From NCBI GenBank assembly GCA_902780505.1, contig CACZFN010000014.1:1-43605 (forward strand): DNA of 43,605 nucleotides. The letters run 5' to 3'. Below, in pieces: positions 33,407 through 41,960 of this stretch. Both the position numbers and the translations under genes were made by a program. The DNA comes from an uncultured Ruminococcus sp. Its GTDB lineage: Bacteria; Bacillota; Clostridia; Oscillospirales; Ruminococcaceae. Below the pieces are notes generated by a model. That model saw only the letters and a list, made by a program, of their open reading frames with translations. It was not told the DNA's origin and ran no database searches. Numbering within the stretch: the first letter of the stretch is position 1; every line of letters starts with the position of its first letter.

Positions 33407-33697
33407 ATGGCAAAGTTATCTGAAAACTATGAAGCAATGGTCGTTTTCAGCCTGAAGAAGGAAGAGGAGGAGATCAAATCCCTTATCGAGAAATTCACAG
33501 GCATGATCAGTGCTGAAGGCTCGGATGTTACAACAAACGAGTGGGGTAAGCGTAAGCTTGCATATGCTATCAATTACGAGAATGAAGGCTACTATGTTCT
33601 CTGGAACTTCACAGCAAAGCCTGAATTCCCCGCAGAGCTTGAGCGTGTTCTCGGCATTACTGACGGCGTAATTCGTTTCTTGATAACACTGAAGTGA
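33407..33697 (+). CDS. rpsF: 30S ribosomal protein S6
   Basis: A 96-aa primary-type ribosomal protein that forms a pair with S18 in the 30S platform. It shows the alternating beta-alpha pattern of S6, with NYEAMVVFSL at the N-terminus, EWGKRKLAYAINYENEGYYVLWNF in the middle (quoted in two parts: EWGKRKLAYAI, NYENEGYYVLW), and ITDGVIRFLI near the end. RBS AGGGAGG lies 8 nt before the ATG. First gene of the rpsF-ssb-rpsR operon. Confidence 0.97.
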   Translation: MAKLSENYEAMVVFSLKKEEEEIKSLIEKFTGMISAEGSDVTTNEWGKRKLAYAINYENEGYYVLWNFTAKPEFPAELERVLGITDGVIRFLITLK

Positions 33698-33727
33698 TCG
33701 TTTGAGTGACAGAATGGAGATAGTTTT

Positions 33728-34261
33728 ATGCTTAACAGAGTTATTTTGATGGGTAGGATCACACATGACCTTGAAGTAAGGCAGACACCTTCGGGCGTTT
33801 CCGTATTAAGCTTCAGGGTAGCTGTTGATAGAAATTTTTCTGACCAGAACGGTCAGAGGCAGACTGATTTTATAGACTGCGTCGCATGGCGTCAGCATGC
33901 AGATTTTATCAACAGGTATTTTGGCAAGGGCAGAATGATAGCTATTGAAGGAAATCTTCGTGTCAGCACCTTTGATGATAAGAATACAGGTGCAAAGCGC
34001 AGCAAGATGGAGGTCTATGTAGATTCTGTATCCTTTACAGGTGAGCCTAAGAAGGACGGCGGTTCATATCAGGGCGGCTATCAGAATGGCGGCTATAATA
34101 ACGGGGGCTATAATAACAGCTATAACTCCGCACCACAGAATAACTACCAGCAGCCTCAGCAGTACCAGCAGCCTGCGGCACCTGCACAGCAGGAAAATAT
34201 GTCAATAGGCGGTATGGACGATTTTGAGGAAGTTATAAGCGACGACGGCGTTCCGTTCTAA
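33728..34261 (+). CDS. ssb: Single-stranded DNA-binding protein
   Basis: A 177-aa protein that coats single-stranded DNA in replication and repair. The OB fold covers about residues 1-105 (MLNRVILMGRITHDLEVR; later FIDCVAWR and GNLRVSTF). It is followed by a Gly/Asn/Gln/Tyr-rich linker and the acidic tip DDGVPF, which binds partner proteins. The spacing of 30 bp after rpsF and the position before rpsR are the common arrangement in Firmicutes. RBS GGAGATAG lies 5 nt upstream of ATG 33728. Confidence 0.97.
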   Translation: MLNRVILMGRITHDLEVRQTPSGVSVLSFRVAVDRNFSDQNGQRQTDFIDCVAWRQHADFINRYFGKGRMIAIEGNLRVSTFDDKNTGAKRSKMEVYVDSVSFTGEPKKDGGSYQGGYQNGGYNNGGYNNSYNSAPQNNYQQPQQYQQPAAPAQQENMSIGGMDDFEEVISDDGVPF

Positions 34262-34301
34262 AGGTGTGACATCTGATTTTTATTAGTTAGGAGGATAGAC
34301 C

Positions 34302-34544
34302 ATGGAAAGAGAAAGATCTGCAAGACCTATGAAAAGAGGTCGTAAGAAGGTTTGTATGTTCTGTGTTGACAGAGCTGAAACTATAGACTACAAAGATATC
34401 GTAAAGCTCAGAAAGTGCATGACTGAGAGAGCTAAGATTCTCCCCCGCCGTGTAACAGGCACTTGCGCTTATCATCAGAGAGAGCTTACAAAGGCTATCA
34501 AGAGGGCTCGTCACGTGGCACTTCTGCCTTACGTAGCTGATTAA
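34302..34544 (+). CDS. rpsR: 30S ribosomal protein S18
   Basis: An 80-aa protein and partner of S6. Signs are VCMFC and CAYHQR, the cysteine-bearing form of S18 (zinc-binding C+ type, four Cys in all), and the core [16 protein letters not shown], then [20 protein letters not shown] lies 8 nt before ATG 34302. Last gene of the rpsF-ssb-rpsR operon; a terminator follows. Confidence 0.96.
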   Translation: MERERSARPMKRGRKKVCMFCVDRAETIDYKDIVKLRKCMTERAKILPRRVTGTCAYHQRELTKAIKRARHVALLPYVAD

Positions 34545-34561
34545 TTTTACAGTCTTTAATG

Positions 34562-34595
34562 ACGGCGATATCCGAAAAGGGTGTCGCCGTTTTTG
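34562..34595 (+). terminator. Terminator after rpsR
   Basis: ACGGCGATATCC and GGGTGTCGCCGT form a 12-bp stem (two G-T pairs) with a short GAAAA loop, followed by TTTTG. Confidence 0.85.
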
Positions 34596-34611
34596 TGCCA
34601 TTATATAACAC

Positions 34612-34640
34612 TTGCAAAACCGGCGAAAATGTGTTATTAT
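34612..34640 (+). promoter_or_regulatory. Putative lon promoter
   Basis: TTGCAA (34612-34617), 17-bp spacer, TATTAT (34635-34640), about 50 bp from the lon ATG. The -35 is a 4/6 match. No CtsR or CIRCE heat-shock box was found. Confidence 0.5.
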
Positions 34641-34687
34641 AATTATAGATATAAATATCGGTATTGCAATTGAAAGGAGAGTGTCTT

Positions 34688-37099
34688 ATGAAGGATATTA
34701 AAATAGATAAAGAAAAGCTTATCCCGTGTGTGCCGATAAGGGACCTTGTGGTGTTTGAGGATATGACAGTCAATTTCGAGGTTGCAAGAAGCTCAACGAT
34801 AAAGGCTGTAAAAAAGGCAATGAACGGCGACGGCTATGTTTTTCTGATAGCACAGAGAAGTGTTGCGGTCGAGGAACCCGGGATAAAAGACCTTTATAAA
34901 AACGGTATGCTCGCTGAGGTAAGACAGGTGATAAAAACACCTGCGGGTATATACAGGTGCCTTGTTCACGGTATATCAAAGGCAAAGCTTTTAGAGCTTG
35001 CTATGGTGGAGGATTGCTATTTTGCAAGCGTAAAGATAGTGAATATCGGCCGCGAAAAGGTGAGCGATGTCGAACTTACGGCACTTATGCGGCAGGTCTC
35101 GGAAACGTTTGAAAACTACCTTGACGTTATCCCGAGGATACCCAAGGAACTATATTATGATGTTGCGGCTGCGGCAACGCCGAAGGAACTGTTTGAAGCT
35201 ATTGCATATAATATCCCGCTGCCTGTTGAGGATAAGCAGACTATGCTTGATATAAATACATACGGCGAACGCCTTGCATACCTGCTCTCGACACTTTCTC
35301 ACGAAATGGAAGTCAGCCTGCTTGAAAAGGAAATACAGAACCATGTGCAGACGGCTATAGATTCACAACAGCGTGAGTATTATATCCGCGAGCAGATAAG
35401 GGCACTTCATAACGAACTTGGTGAAGGCGGGGAAGTTGACGAAACCGATGAAGCACAGCAGTACCTCAAACAGATATCCGAACTTGAAGCAAGTGAAGAA
35501 GTGACAGAAAAACTGACATCAGAGGCTAAACGCCTTGCCAAAATGCCTTCGGGTACACAGGAAGCTGTTGTTATAAGAAACTACCTTGATACCTGCCTTG
35601 CACTCCCGTGGAGTAAAACAAGTGAGGACAGAAGGGATATAAAAAAGGCTGAGGATATCCTTGAAAAAGACCACTACGGTATGAAGAAGGTCAAGGAACG
35701 TATAGTTGAAAACCTTGCTGTGAGAATGATGACGCCTGATATAAAAGGTCAGGTCATTTGCCTGTACGGACCGCCCGGTGTCGGTAAGACCTCCGTCGGC
35801 AAGAGTATAGCAAGAGCGCTTGACAGAAAGTATGTCCGTGTTTCGCTTGGCGGTGTCAGGGACGAAAGCGATATAAGAGGACACAGAAAAACATACGTCG
35901 GCGCAATGCCCGGGCGTATAATTGAGGCTATGAAGCAGGCGGGCACTAAGAACCCTGTGATCCTGCTTGATGAAATAGACAAGATGTCAAACGACTTCCG
36001 CGGCGATCCTTCGTCAGCAATGCTTGAAGTGCTTGACGGCGAACAGAATTCGGGGTTCAGGGATCACTATGTAGAGCTTCCGTTTGACCTTTCCGAAGTG
36101 CTGTTTATAACAACGGCAAATACACTTGATACTATTCAGCCTCCGCTTCTTGACAGAATGGAAGTTATTGAACTTGCAAGCTATACAAGGGAAGAAAAAT
36201 TCAATATAGCTAAGCGCCATCTTATCCCTAAGCAGCTCAAAAAACATGGCCTTAAAGCTTCTCAGATGCGGATTGCCAATGATGCCGTATATGCACTTAT
36301 TGACAGCTACACAAAGGAAGCCGGTGTCAGAAAACTTGAAAGGGCAGTGGCATCGCTTTGCCGTAAGGCAGTAAAGGAACTGCTTAAAAACGAAGAAATA
36401 ACAAAGGTGACATTCAAGGCGTCAAACCTTGAACAGTATCTGGGGCATAAAAAATATCTGCCCGATCTTGCTTCCAAAAAGGACGAGGTAGGCCTTGTGA
36501 ACGGCCTTGCGTGGACATCTGTGGGCGGTGTTCTTATGCCGCTTGAAGTGCTTGTGCTTGAAGGAAAAGGCAATGTAAAGCTTACAGGCTCGCTCGGCGA
36601 TGTTATGAAAGAATCTGCGCAGATAGCTGTGAGCTATTGCCGCAGTGTGGCTTCAAAATATGATATATCACCCGATTTCTATGAAAACAAGGATATGCAC
36701 GTTCATGCCCCGGAGGGCGCTGTTCCTAAGGACGGGCCTTCAGCAGGCGTTACAATGGTGACTGCAATGGTGTCGGCACTTTCGGGCATTCCGGTAAGGA
36801 AGGACGTTGCTATGACAGGTGAGATAACACTTCACGGTAGAGTTCTGCCTATCGGCGGTCTGCGTGAAAAGCTTATGGCGGCATATAAGGCTGAAATGAA
36901 AACGGTAATTATCCCCGCTAAAAATAAGGGCGACCTTGATGAGGTAGACGAAGTTGTTAAGGCGGGACTTGAGATAATATTTGCTGATGACCTTAAAACA
37001 GTGCTTGATAACGCGCTTGTAAAGGTGAGCAAGCCGTTTAAGCCGTCAGAGCTTAAAACTGCGGGGCGCCCCAAAAAGCCTGTACTGACTGCAAACTGA
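34688..37099 (+). CDS. lon: ATP-dependent Lon protease
   Basis: Degrades damaged and regulatory proteins. 803 aa: an N-terminal substrate domain with coiled coil, an AAA+ module with Walker A GPPGVGKT (361-368) and Walker B LLDEIDKM, and the C-terminal protease with the Ser685/Lys728 dyad ([10 protein letters not shown] and REKLMA). The start ATG 34688 follows AAAGGAG by 8 nt; the extra eight codons of the longer frame carry the RBS. engB follows 28 bp later and may be co-transcribed. Confidence 0.97.
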   Translation: MKDIKIDKEKLIPCVPIRDLVVFEDMTVNFEVARSSTIKAVKKAMNGDGYVFLIAQRSVAVEEPGIKDLYKNGMLAEVRQVIKTPAGIYRCLVHGISKAKLLELAMVEDCYFASVKIVNIGREKVSDVELTALMRQVSETFENYLDVIPRIPKELYYDVAAAATPKELFEAIAYNIPLPVEDKQTMLDINTYGERLAYLLSTLSHEMEVSLLEKEIQNHVQTAIDSQQREYYIREQIRALHNELGEGGEVDETDEAQQYLKQISELEASEEVTEKLTSEAKRLAKMPSGTQEAVVIRNYLDTCLALPWSKTSEDRRDIKKAEDILEKDHYGMKKVKERIVENLAVRMMTPDIKGQVICLYGPPGVGKTSVGKSIARALDRKYVRVSLGGVRDESDIRGHRKTYVGAMPGRIIEAMKQAGTKNPVILLDEIDKMSNDFRGDPSSAMLEVLDGEQNSGFRDHYVELPFDLSEVLFITTANTLDTIQPPLLDRMEVIELASYTREEKFNIAKRHLIPKQLKKHGLKASQMRIANDAVYALIDSYTKEAGVRKLERAVASLCRKAVKELLKNEEITKVTFKASNLEQYLGHKKYLPDLASKKDEVGLVNGLAWTSVGGVLMPLEVLVLEGKGNVKLTGSLGDVMKESAQIAVSYCRSVASKYDISPDFYENKDMHVHAPEGAVPKDGPSAGVTMVTAMVSALSGIPVRKDVAMTGEITLHGRVLPIGGLREKLMAAYKAEMKTVIIPAKNKGDLDEVDEVVKAGLEIIFADDLKTVLDNALVKVSKPFKPSELKTAGRPKKPVLTAN

Positions 37100-37127
37100 C
37101 AAGTGACGACATATAAAGGAACATAAT

Positions 37128-37829
37128 ATGAATTACCAGAACGCACAGTTTTATACCTCCTTCGGCAGGCTTTCGCAGATGCCGAAGTCTGACCGGACAG
37201 AGATCGCCTTTTCGGGCAGGTCAAATGTCGGTAAATCTTCACTGTTAAATAAAATACTTAACCGTAAGGCACTTGCAAGAGTAAGCTCAATGCCGGGCAA
37301 AACGGTTACCATAAACTTTTTCAGCCTTGAAAATCTGTTTTTTGTTGACCTGCCGGGGTATGGCTATGCTAAGGTGTCAAAGCGTGAAAAGGAAAAATGG
37401 GGCGAGCTTATCGGCGGATACCTGAATGATGGTGAGCGGCAGCTTGAACTTGTGTTTCAGCTTATAGATATACGTCATGCGCCAAGTAAGGAAGATATAA
37501 TGATGATAAACTTCCTGATAGATAATGAGATACCGTTTGTTATTGTGTTTACAAAGGCGGATAAGATGAAGACTTCAAAGCTTGCCGCGCGTATGGAAGG
37601 GTTCTCGCGTGAGATACCATGCTTTGAGGATATAACATCAGTCAGAGCATCTGCCATGACGGGTGAGGGTATCGAGGAGATAAGAAGCATTATCGAGGAA
37701 GTAGCTTCCGGTACATTGCCCCAGGCCCTGCCGCCTGATGCAAACGACGAGTACGAGGATTACTATGATGAATATAATGATGACGACGGCCTGACTGAAG
37801 GCGGCTATCTGAAACCGCACTCTAAGTGA
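37128..37829 (+). CDS. engB: Ribosome biogenesis GTPase (EngB/YsxC/YihA)
   Basis: A 233-aa GTPase that helps assemble the 50S subunit. G1 GRSNVGKS (30-37), G3 DLPGYGYA, G4 TKAD near 139 and G5 SAMTGEGIEEI near the end are clear. The lon-engB order is common in Firmicutes. A C-terminal acidic tail of about 30 residues (rich in Asp, Glu and Tyr, then GGYLKPHSK) is longer than usual. RBS AAAGGA lies upstream of ATG 37128. Confidence 0.94.
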   Translation: MNYQNAQFYTSFGRLSQMPKSDRTEIAFSGRSNVGKSSLLNKILNRKALARVSSMPGKTVTINFFSLENLFFVDLPGYGYAKVSKREKEKWGELIGGYLNDGERQLELVFQLIDIRHAPSKEDIMMINFLIDNEIPFVIVFTKADKMKTSKLAARMEGFSREIPCFEDITSVRASAMTGEGIEEIRSIIEEVASGTLPQALPPDANDEYEDYYDEYNDDDGLTEGGYLKPHSK

Positions 37830-37857
37830 AAAGTATGTAAAAAATTTCAAAAACCCC

Positions 37858-37886
37858 TTTACTTTCATAAAGTAATGTGCTAAAAT
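37858..37886 (+). promoter_or_regulatory. Promoter of yerC with an overlapping dyad
   Basis: TTTACT (37858-37863), 17-bp spacer ending TGC, TAAAAT (37881-37886). A perfect dyad TTACTTT-CAT-AAAGTAA (37859-37875) covers the -35 and half of the spacer. A further TTTAC/GTAAA pair (ACTTTAC near 37905, GTAAAG before the RBS) lies in the leader. The dyad is a good operator candidate, possibly for YerC itself. Confidence 0.6.
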
Positions 37887-37937
37887 ATAAATGTGGCATT
37901 TTACACTTTACAGTAAGAAAGTAAAGGAGTTTTTTAT

Positions 37938-38246
37938 ATGAAAAATAAACCCGAGCTCAATAATCTTGATGAACTATATGAAGCTATACTTACCCTTGAA
38001 ACTGTTGATGAATGCAGGCAGTTTTTTAAGGACTTGTGTACTATACCTGAACTCAAAGCTCTTTCTCAGCGCTTCAAGGTGGCGCAGATGCTTACCGAAA
38101 ACCATGTCTACAGCGATATAGTCGGTGCGACAGGGGCTTCTACCGCTACTATCAGCAGGGTGAACCGTTCGCTTTCATATGACGGCGCAGGCGGCTATGG
38201 GATAGCGTTTGAGCGCCTTAAAAAGCATAAAAAGGATAATAAGTAA
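37938..38246 (+). CDS. yerC: TrpR-like DNA-binding protein, YerC/YecD family
   Basis: A 102-aa helical protein with the TrpR-superfamily helix-turn-helix: KALSQRFKVAQML then HVYSDIVGATGASTATISRV (positions about 51-80). YerC proteins resemble the tryptophan repressor but their ligands are not settled. The dyad in its promoter suggests autoregulation. RBS AAAGGAG precedes ATG 37938; its stop TAA overlaps the next gene's ATG (TAATG). Confidence 0.85.
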   Translation: MKNKPELNNLDELYEAILTLETVDECRQFFKDLCTIPELKALSQRFKVAQMLTENHVYSDIVGATGASTATISRVNRSLSYDGAGGYGIAFERLKKHKKDNK

Positions 38247-39013
38247 TGCCTTATTCGCAGTTTGCATACTTTTACGATAAGCTTCAGGCACAGGTGGATT
38301 ATGAGTCTGTAGCTTTGTGTATCGACAGCCTTGTAAAGCGCTTTGACGGCAGAAAGGGTATACTGCTCGACCTTGCCTGCGGTACGGGTACACTTGCAGA
38401 ATGTATGGCGGGGCTTGGATATGACGTTGTAGGCGTTGACGGCTCGGACGAAATGCTTTCGGCAGCACTTGATAAAAAGTTTGACAGCGGGCTTGATATC
38501 CAGTATTTGTGTCAGGATATGACAGAACTTGATATGTATGGTACGATCGATGTCACCGTCTGTACTCTTGACAGCCTCAACCACCTTGAAAGCCTTGAAA
38601 AGATAAAAAAGACTTTTGAGCGTGTGTCGCTTTTTGCATACCCTGACGGTATGTTTATTTTTGATGTCAACACCCCCTATAAGCATATGGAAGTCCTCGG
38701 TGATAATACTTTTGTGTATGAAATGGAAGGACTTTACTGCGTTTGGGAAAATGAATATAATGATGACGACTGCTCTGTCAGCATAACTCTTGACTTTTTT
38801 GATGAGCAGGAGGACGGCAGTTATCAGAGGTATCAGGAAAGCTTTAAGGAGATAGCTTTTTCTGAAGAAACTACCGATAAAGCACTTGAAGAAGCGGGCT
38901 TTGAGATACTTGCAAAGTATGATGATTATACCGATAAGCCTGTAACATATTGCACACAGCGTATTGTGTATGTCTGCAAAAAGAAAAATGAACAAGAGAA
39001 AGAAGAAAAGTAA
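38246..39013 (+). CDS. Class I SAM-dependent methyltransferase
   Basis: A 255-aa cytoplasmic enzyme. SAM motif I is LLDLACGTGTLAECMA (about 40-55), followed by VVGVDGSDEML with the acidic residue that binds the ribose; the later LDSLNHLES and FIFDVNTPYKHM fit a small-molecule methyltransferase type. The substrate cannot be read. The ATG overlaps the yerC stop by one base, so expression is coupled, and hslO follows directly with no gap. Confidence 0.85.
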   Translation: MPYSQFAYFYDKLQAQVDYESVALCIDSLVKRFDGRKGILLDLACGTGTLAECMAGLGYDVVGVDGSDEMLSAALDKKFDSGLDIQYLCQDMTELDMYGTIDVTVCTLDSLNHLESLEKIKKTFERVSLFAYPDGMFIFDVNTPYKHMEVLGDNTFVYEMEGLYCVWENEYNDDDCSVSITLDFFDEQEDGSYQRYQESFKEIAFSEETTDKALEEAGFEILAKYDDYTDKPVTYCTQRIVYVCKKKNEQEKEEK

Positions 39014-39883
39014 ATGGGAAGAATAGTAAGAGTGATCAGTAAAGACGCATCAGTTGTATGCTCGGCAATAGACGGAAAGGACATCGTAGGCGAGATCGAG
39101 CGTATACATAAAACGTCAGCGGTTGTTACCGCGGCACTCGGGCGGCTTTCGCTCGGGGCTTCACTGCTCGGCTTCGGACTGAAGGGTAAAAATGATACAG
39201 TAACGGTAAGAATGAACGGCGACGGTCCTGCGGGGGCGCTAATCGCTGTGGCGGACAGCTTCGGCAATGTAAAAAGCTATGTGCAGAACCCTGTCGTTGA
39301 GCTGCCGCTGAACAGCTTCGGTAAGCTTGATGTAAGGGGCGCTGTAGGCAGGAACGGAACGCTCAGCGTAGTTAAGGATTTGGGACTTAAAGAACCATAC
39401 TCGGGGCAGGTGCCTATAGTTTCGGGCGAGATAGCCGAGGATATAACAAGCTACCTTGCTATATCCGAGCAGATACCGAGCGTATGCGCACTTGGTGTGC
39501 TTGTAAACCCTGACCTGTCAGTTGCAAACGCAGGCGGGTATCTTATCCAGCTTCTGCCTTTTGCACCCGAAAGCGCCATTGATGTGATAGAGAATAATAT
39601 CAGGGGCTTGCAGTCTGTGACACAGCTGTATTCAAAGGGAATGACTGTAGACGAAATAGCTATGAAGACGCTTGAAGGGCTGGAGCCGAATATTCTTGAT
39701 GATTTTGAAGTAAGCTATAAATGTGACTGTTCTCGTGAACGTGTCGAGCGTGCTTTGCAGTCGATAGGCGAAAAAGACCTCCGTGAAATGGCGCAGGAAG
39801 AAACGACTGAGGTGAAATGCCATTTCTGCGATAAGGCGTATAGCTTTACAAGCGAGGAAATACTGGCGCTTATTAAAAAATAA
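39014..39883 (+). CDS. hslO: Redox-regulated chaperone Hsp33
   Basis: A 289-aa holdase that is activated by oxidative stress. The C-terminal redox switch is complete: Cys237-x-Cys239 and Cys269-x2-Cys272, which bind zinc when reduced. The N-terminal body starts GRIVRVISKDASVV and contains the LGLLGASLLGF-like segment and GDGPAGALIAVAD. The start ATG follows the methyltransferase stop codon immediately. The poly-T/poly-A stretch after the stop is not a convincing terminator. Confidence 0.94.
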   Translation: MGRIVRVISKDASVVCSAIDGKDIVGEIERIHKTSAVVTAALGRLSLGASLLGFGLKGKNDTVTVRMNGDGPAGALIAVADSFGNVKSYVQNPVVELPLNSFGKLDVRGAVGRNGTLSVVKDLGLKEPYSGQVPIVSGEIAEDITSYLAISEQIPSVCALGVLVNPDLSVANAGGYLIQLLPFAPESAIDVIENNIRGLQSVTQLYSKGMTVDEIAMKTLEGLEPNILDDFEVSYKCDCSRERVERALQSIGEKDLREMAQEETTEVKCHFCDKAYSFTSEEILALIKK

Positions 39884-39902
39884 GATTTTTTTAAAAAAAG
39901 CC

Positions 39903-39931
39903 TTGACAAAACTGTTGTTATGGTGTATAAT
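39903..39931 (+). promoter_or_regulatory. Promoter of the tRNA cluster
   Basis: TTGACA (39903-39908), 17-bp spacer, TATAAT (39926-39931): full consensus, 30 bp before the first tRNA. Confidence 0.9.
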
Positions 39932-39962
39932 AATTAAGTCGCATAAATAAGGCGGCTTATGT

Positions 39963-40038
39963 GGAAGCTTAGCTCAGCTGGGAGAGCATCTGCCTTACAA
40001 GCAGAGGGTCATAGGTTCGAGCCCTATAGTTTCCACCA
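39963..40038 (+). tRNA. tRNA-Val (anticodon TAC)
   Basis: The acceptor helix GGAAGCT pairs with AGTTTCC. The anticodon loop CTTACAA gives TAC, reading GUA/GUG valine codons. GGTTCGAGCC T arm, CCA encoded at the end. Confidence 0.95.
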
Positions 40039-40040
40039 AT

Positions 40041-40117
40041 GGCCGGGTAGTTCAGTTGGTTAGAACGCCAGCCTGTCACGCTGGAGGTCGTGGGTTCGAG
40101 CCCCATTCCGGTCGCCA
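40041..40117 (+). tRNA. tRNA-Asp (anticodon GTC)
   Basis: The acceptor GGCCGGG pairs with TCCGGTC (two G-T). The loop CTGTCAC gives GTC. CCA is encoded. It starts two bases after tRNA-Val. Confidence 0.95.
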
Positions 40118-40124
40118 TTTTTCA

Positions 40125-40144
40125 GGAGTTTTTTCAAAAACTCC
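40125..40144 (+). other. Hairpin between tRNA-Asp and tRNA-Gly
   Basis: GGAGTTTT, TTCA, AAAACTCC: an 8-bp stem in the 30-bp spacer. There is no T run after it. It may guide RNA processing or be a relic of a terminator. Confidence 0.5.
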
Positions 40145-40147
40145 AAT

Positions 40148-40223
40148 GCGGATTTAGCTCATCTGGTAGAGCGCCACCTTGCCAAGGTGGAGGTAGCGAG
40201 TTCGAGCCTCGTAATCCGCTCCA
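40148..40223 (+). tRNA. tRNA-Gly (anticodon GCC)
   Basis: The acceptor GCGGATT pairs with AATCCGC. The loop TTGCCAA gives GCC, reading GGC/GGT. CCA is encoded. Confidence 0.95.
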
Positions 40224-40228
40224 TATCC

Positions 40229-40302
40229 GGCGCTATAGCCAAGTGGTAAGGCGTAGGTCTGCAACACCTTGATCCCCGGTTCAAATCCGGGTGGCGCCTC
40301 CA
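40229..40302 (+). tRNA. tRNA-Cys (anticodon GCA)
   Basis: The acceptor GGCGCTA-region pairs with TGGCGCC. The loop CTGCAAC gives GCA. CCA is encoded. The top pair of the anticodon stem (T-T) is mismatched, common in this tRNA type. Confidence 0.93.
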
Positions 40303-40336
40303 AAAAGCACCTCGCATTAAGCAGGTGCTTTTTTGT
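40303..40336 (+). terminator. Terminator of the tRNA operon
   Basis: AAAAGCACCT (40303-40312), 10-nt loop, AGGTGCTTTT (40323-40332), then T run. It starts right after the CCA of tRNA-Cys. Confidence 0.92.
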
Positions 40337-40366
40337 TAATATGATTTTTGAAAGGGGAGCATTGTC

Positions 40367-41071
40367 GTGAAAAAACTGCTTGCGTTCGTTATCTGCCTTT
40401 TCGGCGTTATGGCGCTTTCCGCCTGTGCTGATAAGGACGAGGATATGTCTGTTACAAAGCCTGATGTCGATTTTGATTTTGATGAATTCTATGAAGCAAA
40501 TAAGGATAGTGATGCCGAAGCTGACGACAGCGGCAATGCTGATGAGCAGGATCCTGATGTGCCCTCCGGCACTGATGCTTCAAGTGAGGAGGAAGAACTT
40601 GAAGAAAGCGATTACGGCACCTGCTATCCTTCGCAGAATCCGGGCTACAGTGTGTTTGATACACAGTTTTTTCTCTATGAAATGCCTGATGAATGGGCGG
40701 ATACTTCCCGGGATAAGAATTTGCTCGGTCAGATGATAATACCGCCTGACAGCAACGGGCTTATTACGTTTATGATAACTAAAAGTCAGTTTGACGATAA
40801 AAGTATAAAGGATTTCTATGATGAACTTATCTCCGAGGGCAGGGAAGCTGATACTCAGGTAAGGCTTTTTGATGATAAGATAGGTTCGGCAGATGCAAGG
40901 GTGCTTGAATATAGTTCTTCACCGAATTATTCAACAAGGGCATACTTTTTTGAGGTGAACGGTCAGCAGTTCTATATGTTCTTCGCCACAGAGGGCGAGG
41001 AGGAAGTTATAGACTTCTCTAAAATAGAACCTCAGATGGAACATATACTTTCAACGTTTAAAACAAAATAA
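40367..41071 (+). CDS. Lipoprotein of unknown function
   Basis: A 234-aa exported lipoprotein. The lipobox LSAC (Cys20) follows a short hydrophobic signal peptide (MKKLLAFVICLFGVMA). A stretch rich in Asp/Glu/Ser (about 22-85) works as a flexible acidic spacer, then a folded domain of about 140 residues follows, with FFLYEMPDEWADTSRD near the start and YFFEVNGQQFYMFFAT near the end. That domain recalls PsbP/DUF1795-like small folds, but I am not confident. The start is GTG 40367, with AAGGGGAG 8 nt upstream. It has no clear promoter other than possible read-through from the tRNA operon. Confidence 0.8.
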   Translation: MKKLLAFVICLFGVMALSACADKDEDMSVTKPDVDFDFDEFYEANKDSDAEADDSGNADEQDPDVPSGTDASSEEEELEESDYGTCYPSQNPGYSVFDTQFFLYEMPDEWADTSRDKNLLGQMIIPPDSNGLITFMITKSQFDDKSIKDFYDELISEGREADTQVRLFDDKIGSADARVLEYSSSPNYSTRAYFFEVNGQQFYMFFATEGEEEVIDFSKIEPQMEHILSTFKTK

Positions 41072-41132
41072 GAATAAATCTGTCTTACTTACATATAATA
41101 GTACAAAACTGCTTTGAAAGGGTAGATGTACT

Positions 41133-41600
41133 ATGAATAGAATAAGTAAGACAGAATTGCTTATATGGGTGGTTGCACTTGAACTTTTCGGCGCTGTGAG
41201 TGCACTTGCAGGCGGTAATTTCTCGGGGTATTATGAAACGCTTAAAACACCGCCGCTTTCCCCGCCTTCATGGCTGTTCCCGATAATGTGGGGGATCATA
41301 TATGCACTGCTCGGCGCTTCTGCTTATCTTGTGTTCAAGGTGTCGGGTAAAGCTGACAAAACCACAAAAAGTATATTTGCATTGCAGCTTGCGGTGAACT
41401 TTATGTGGAATATTATATTTTTCAGGTTCCACAGCCTTGTAATTGCGGCGGCAGTGCTGATAGTGCTCACAGTCCTTGTCGGTATTATGCTTCTTGATTT
41501 TTACAGGAAAGATAAACTTGCAGGGCTGATGAATATTATCTATCTTCTGTGGTGTTCGTTTGCTTGTTATCTGAATATCGGCATAGTTATACTGAATTGA
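41133..41600 (+). CDS. tspO: TspO/MBR family membrane protein
   Basis: A 155-aa protein with five membrane helices. Family signs are the WLFPIMWGIIYALLGASAYL stretch (helix 2), LAVNFMWNIIFF (helix 3) and LLWCSFACYLNIGIVILN at the C-terminus. TspO proteins bind porphyrins or related ligands, and the bacterial role is a stress-linked one. RBS AAAGGG lies 9 nt before ATG 41133. It ends at the bidirectional terminator at 41605. Confidence 0.92.
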   Translation: MNRISKTELLIWVVALELFGAVSALAGGNFSGYYETLKTPPLSPPSWLFPIMWGIIYALLGASAYLVFKVSGKADKTTKSIFALQLAVNFMWNIIFFRFHSLVIAAAVLIVLTVLVGIMLLDFYRKDKLAGLMNIIYLLWCSFACYLNIGIVILN

Positions 41601-41604
41601 AATT

Positions 41605-41640
41605 AAAAAGGACTTACGCGTTTTTGCGCAAGCCCTTTTT
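41605..41640. terminator. Bidirectional terminator between tspO and the Xre gene
   Basis: AAAAAGG-a-CTT...AAG-c-CCTTTTT with an inner CGC/GCG, giving a long stem with A and T tails. It can stop both converging transcripts. Confidence 0.85.
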
Positions 41641-41847
41641 CTATTCTTCTTCAAATGAAAAGATCTCCTCAACAGTTACACCGAAGACTTTAGCAATATC
41701 CATGGCAAGCTTTAGTGAGGGGTTGTACTGCCCCTTTTCAAGCCTGATTATAGTTTCGCGTCTTACCCCTACAAGTTCAGCAAGCTCGCCCTGCTTCATA
41801 CCTGTCTTTGCCCTGTATTCTCTGAGCCTTGTTATAAGCTCTGCCAT
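41641..41847 (-). CDS. Small Xre-family HTH regulator
   Basis: A 68-aa DNA-binding protein that is nothing but a Cro/CI-type helix-turn-helix ([19 protein letters not shown] at the start; [19 protein letters not shown] as the [20 protein letters not shown] following), and a short acidic end. I take ATG 41847, with GAGGAAG 6 nt upstream; the longer frame up to 41940 starts with 31 residues of no family pattern. Such 65-70 residue Xre proteins often sit beside small membrane proteins and repress their own operon. The three dyads upstream of the operon (42864-42943) are the natural candidates. A 113-bp gap separates it from the upstream membrane gene. Confidence 0.9.
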   Translation of the reverse strand: MAELITRLREYRAKTGMKQGELAELVGVRRETIIRLEKGQYNPSLKLAMDIAKVFGVTVEEIFSFEEE

Positions 41848-41960
41848 TATTCTTCCTCGCTTTCGCATCCGGTGCTGTCTTTTTCTATGATCAGGAAGAA
41901 TATGTTTTTCAGAAGTGAATGAAGACTTTGCACAAAGCACAGAATAAATATTAGGTTATA

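Noticed and set aside
38195-38995. 266-codon frame opposite the methyltransferase gene
   Set aside because: It is antisense to a gene with clear SAM motifs.
39884-39902. T-run/A-run after hslO as a terminator
   Set aside because: No GC-rich stem accompanies it.
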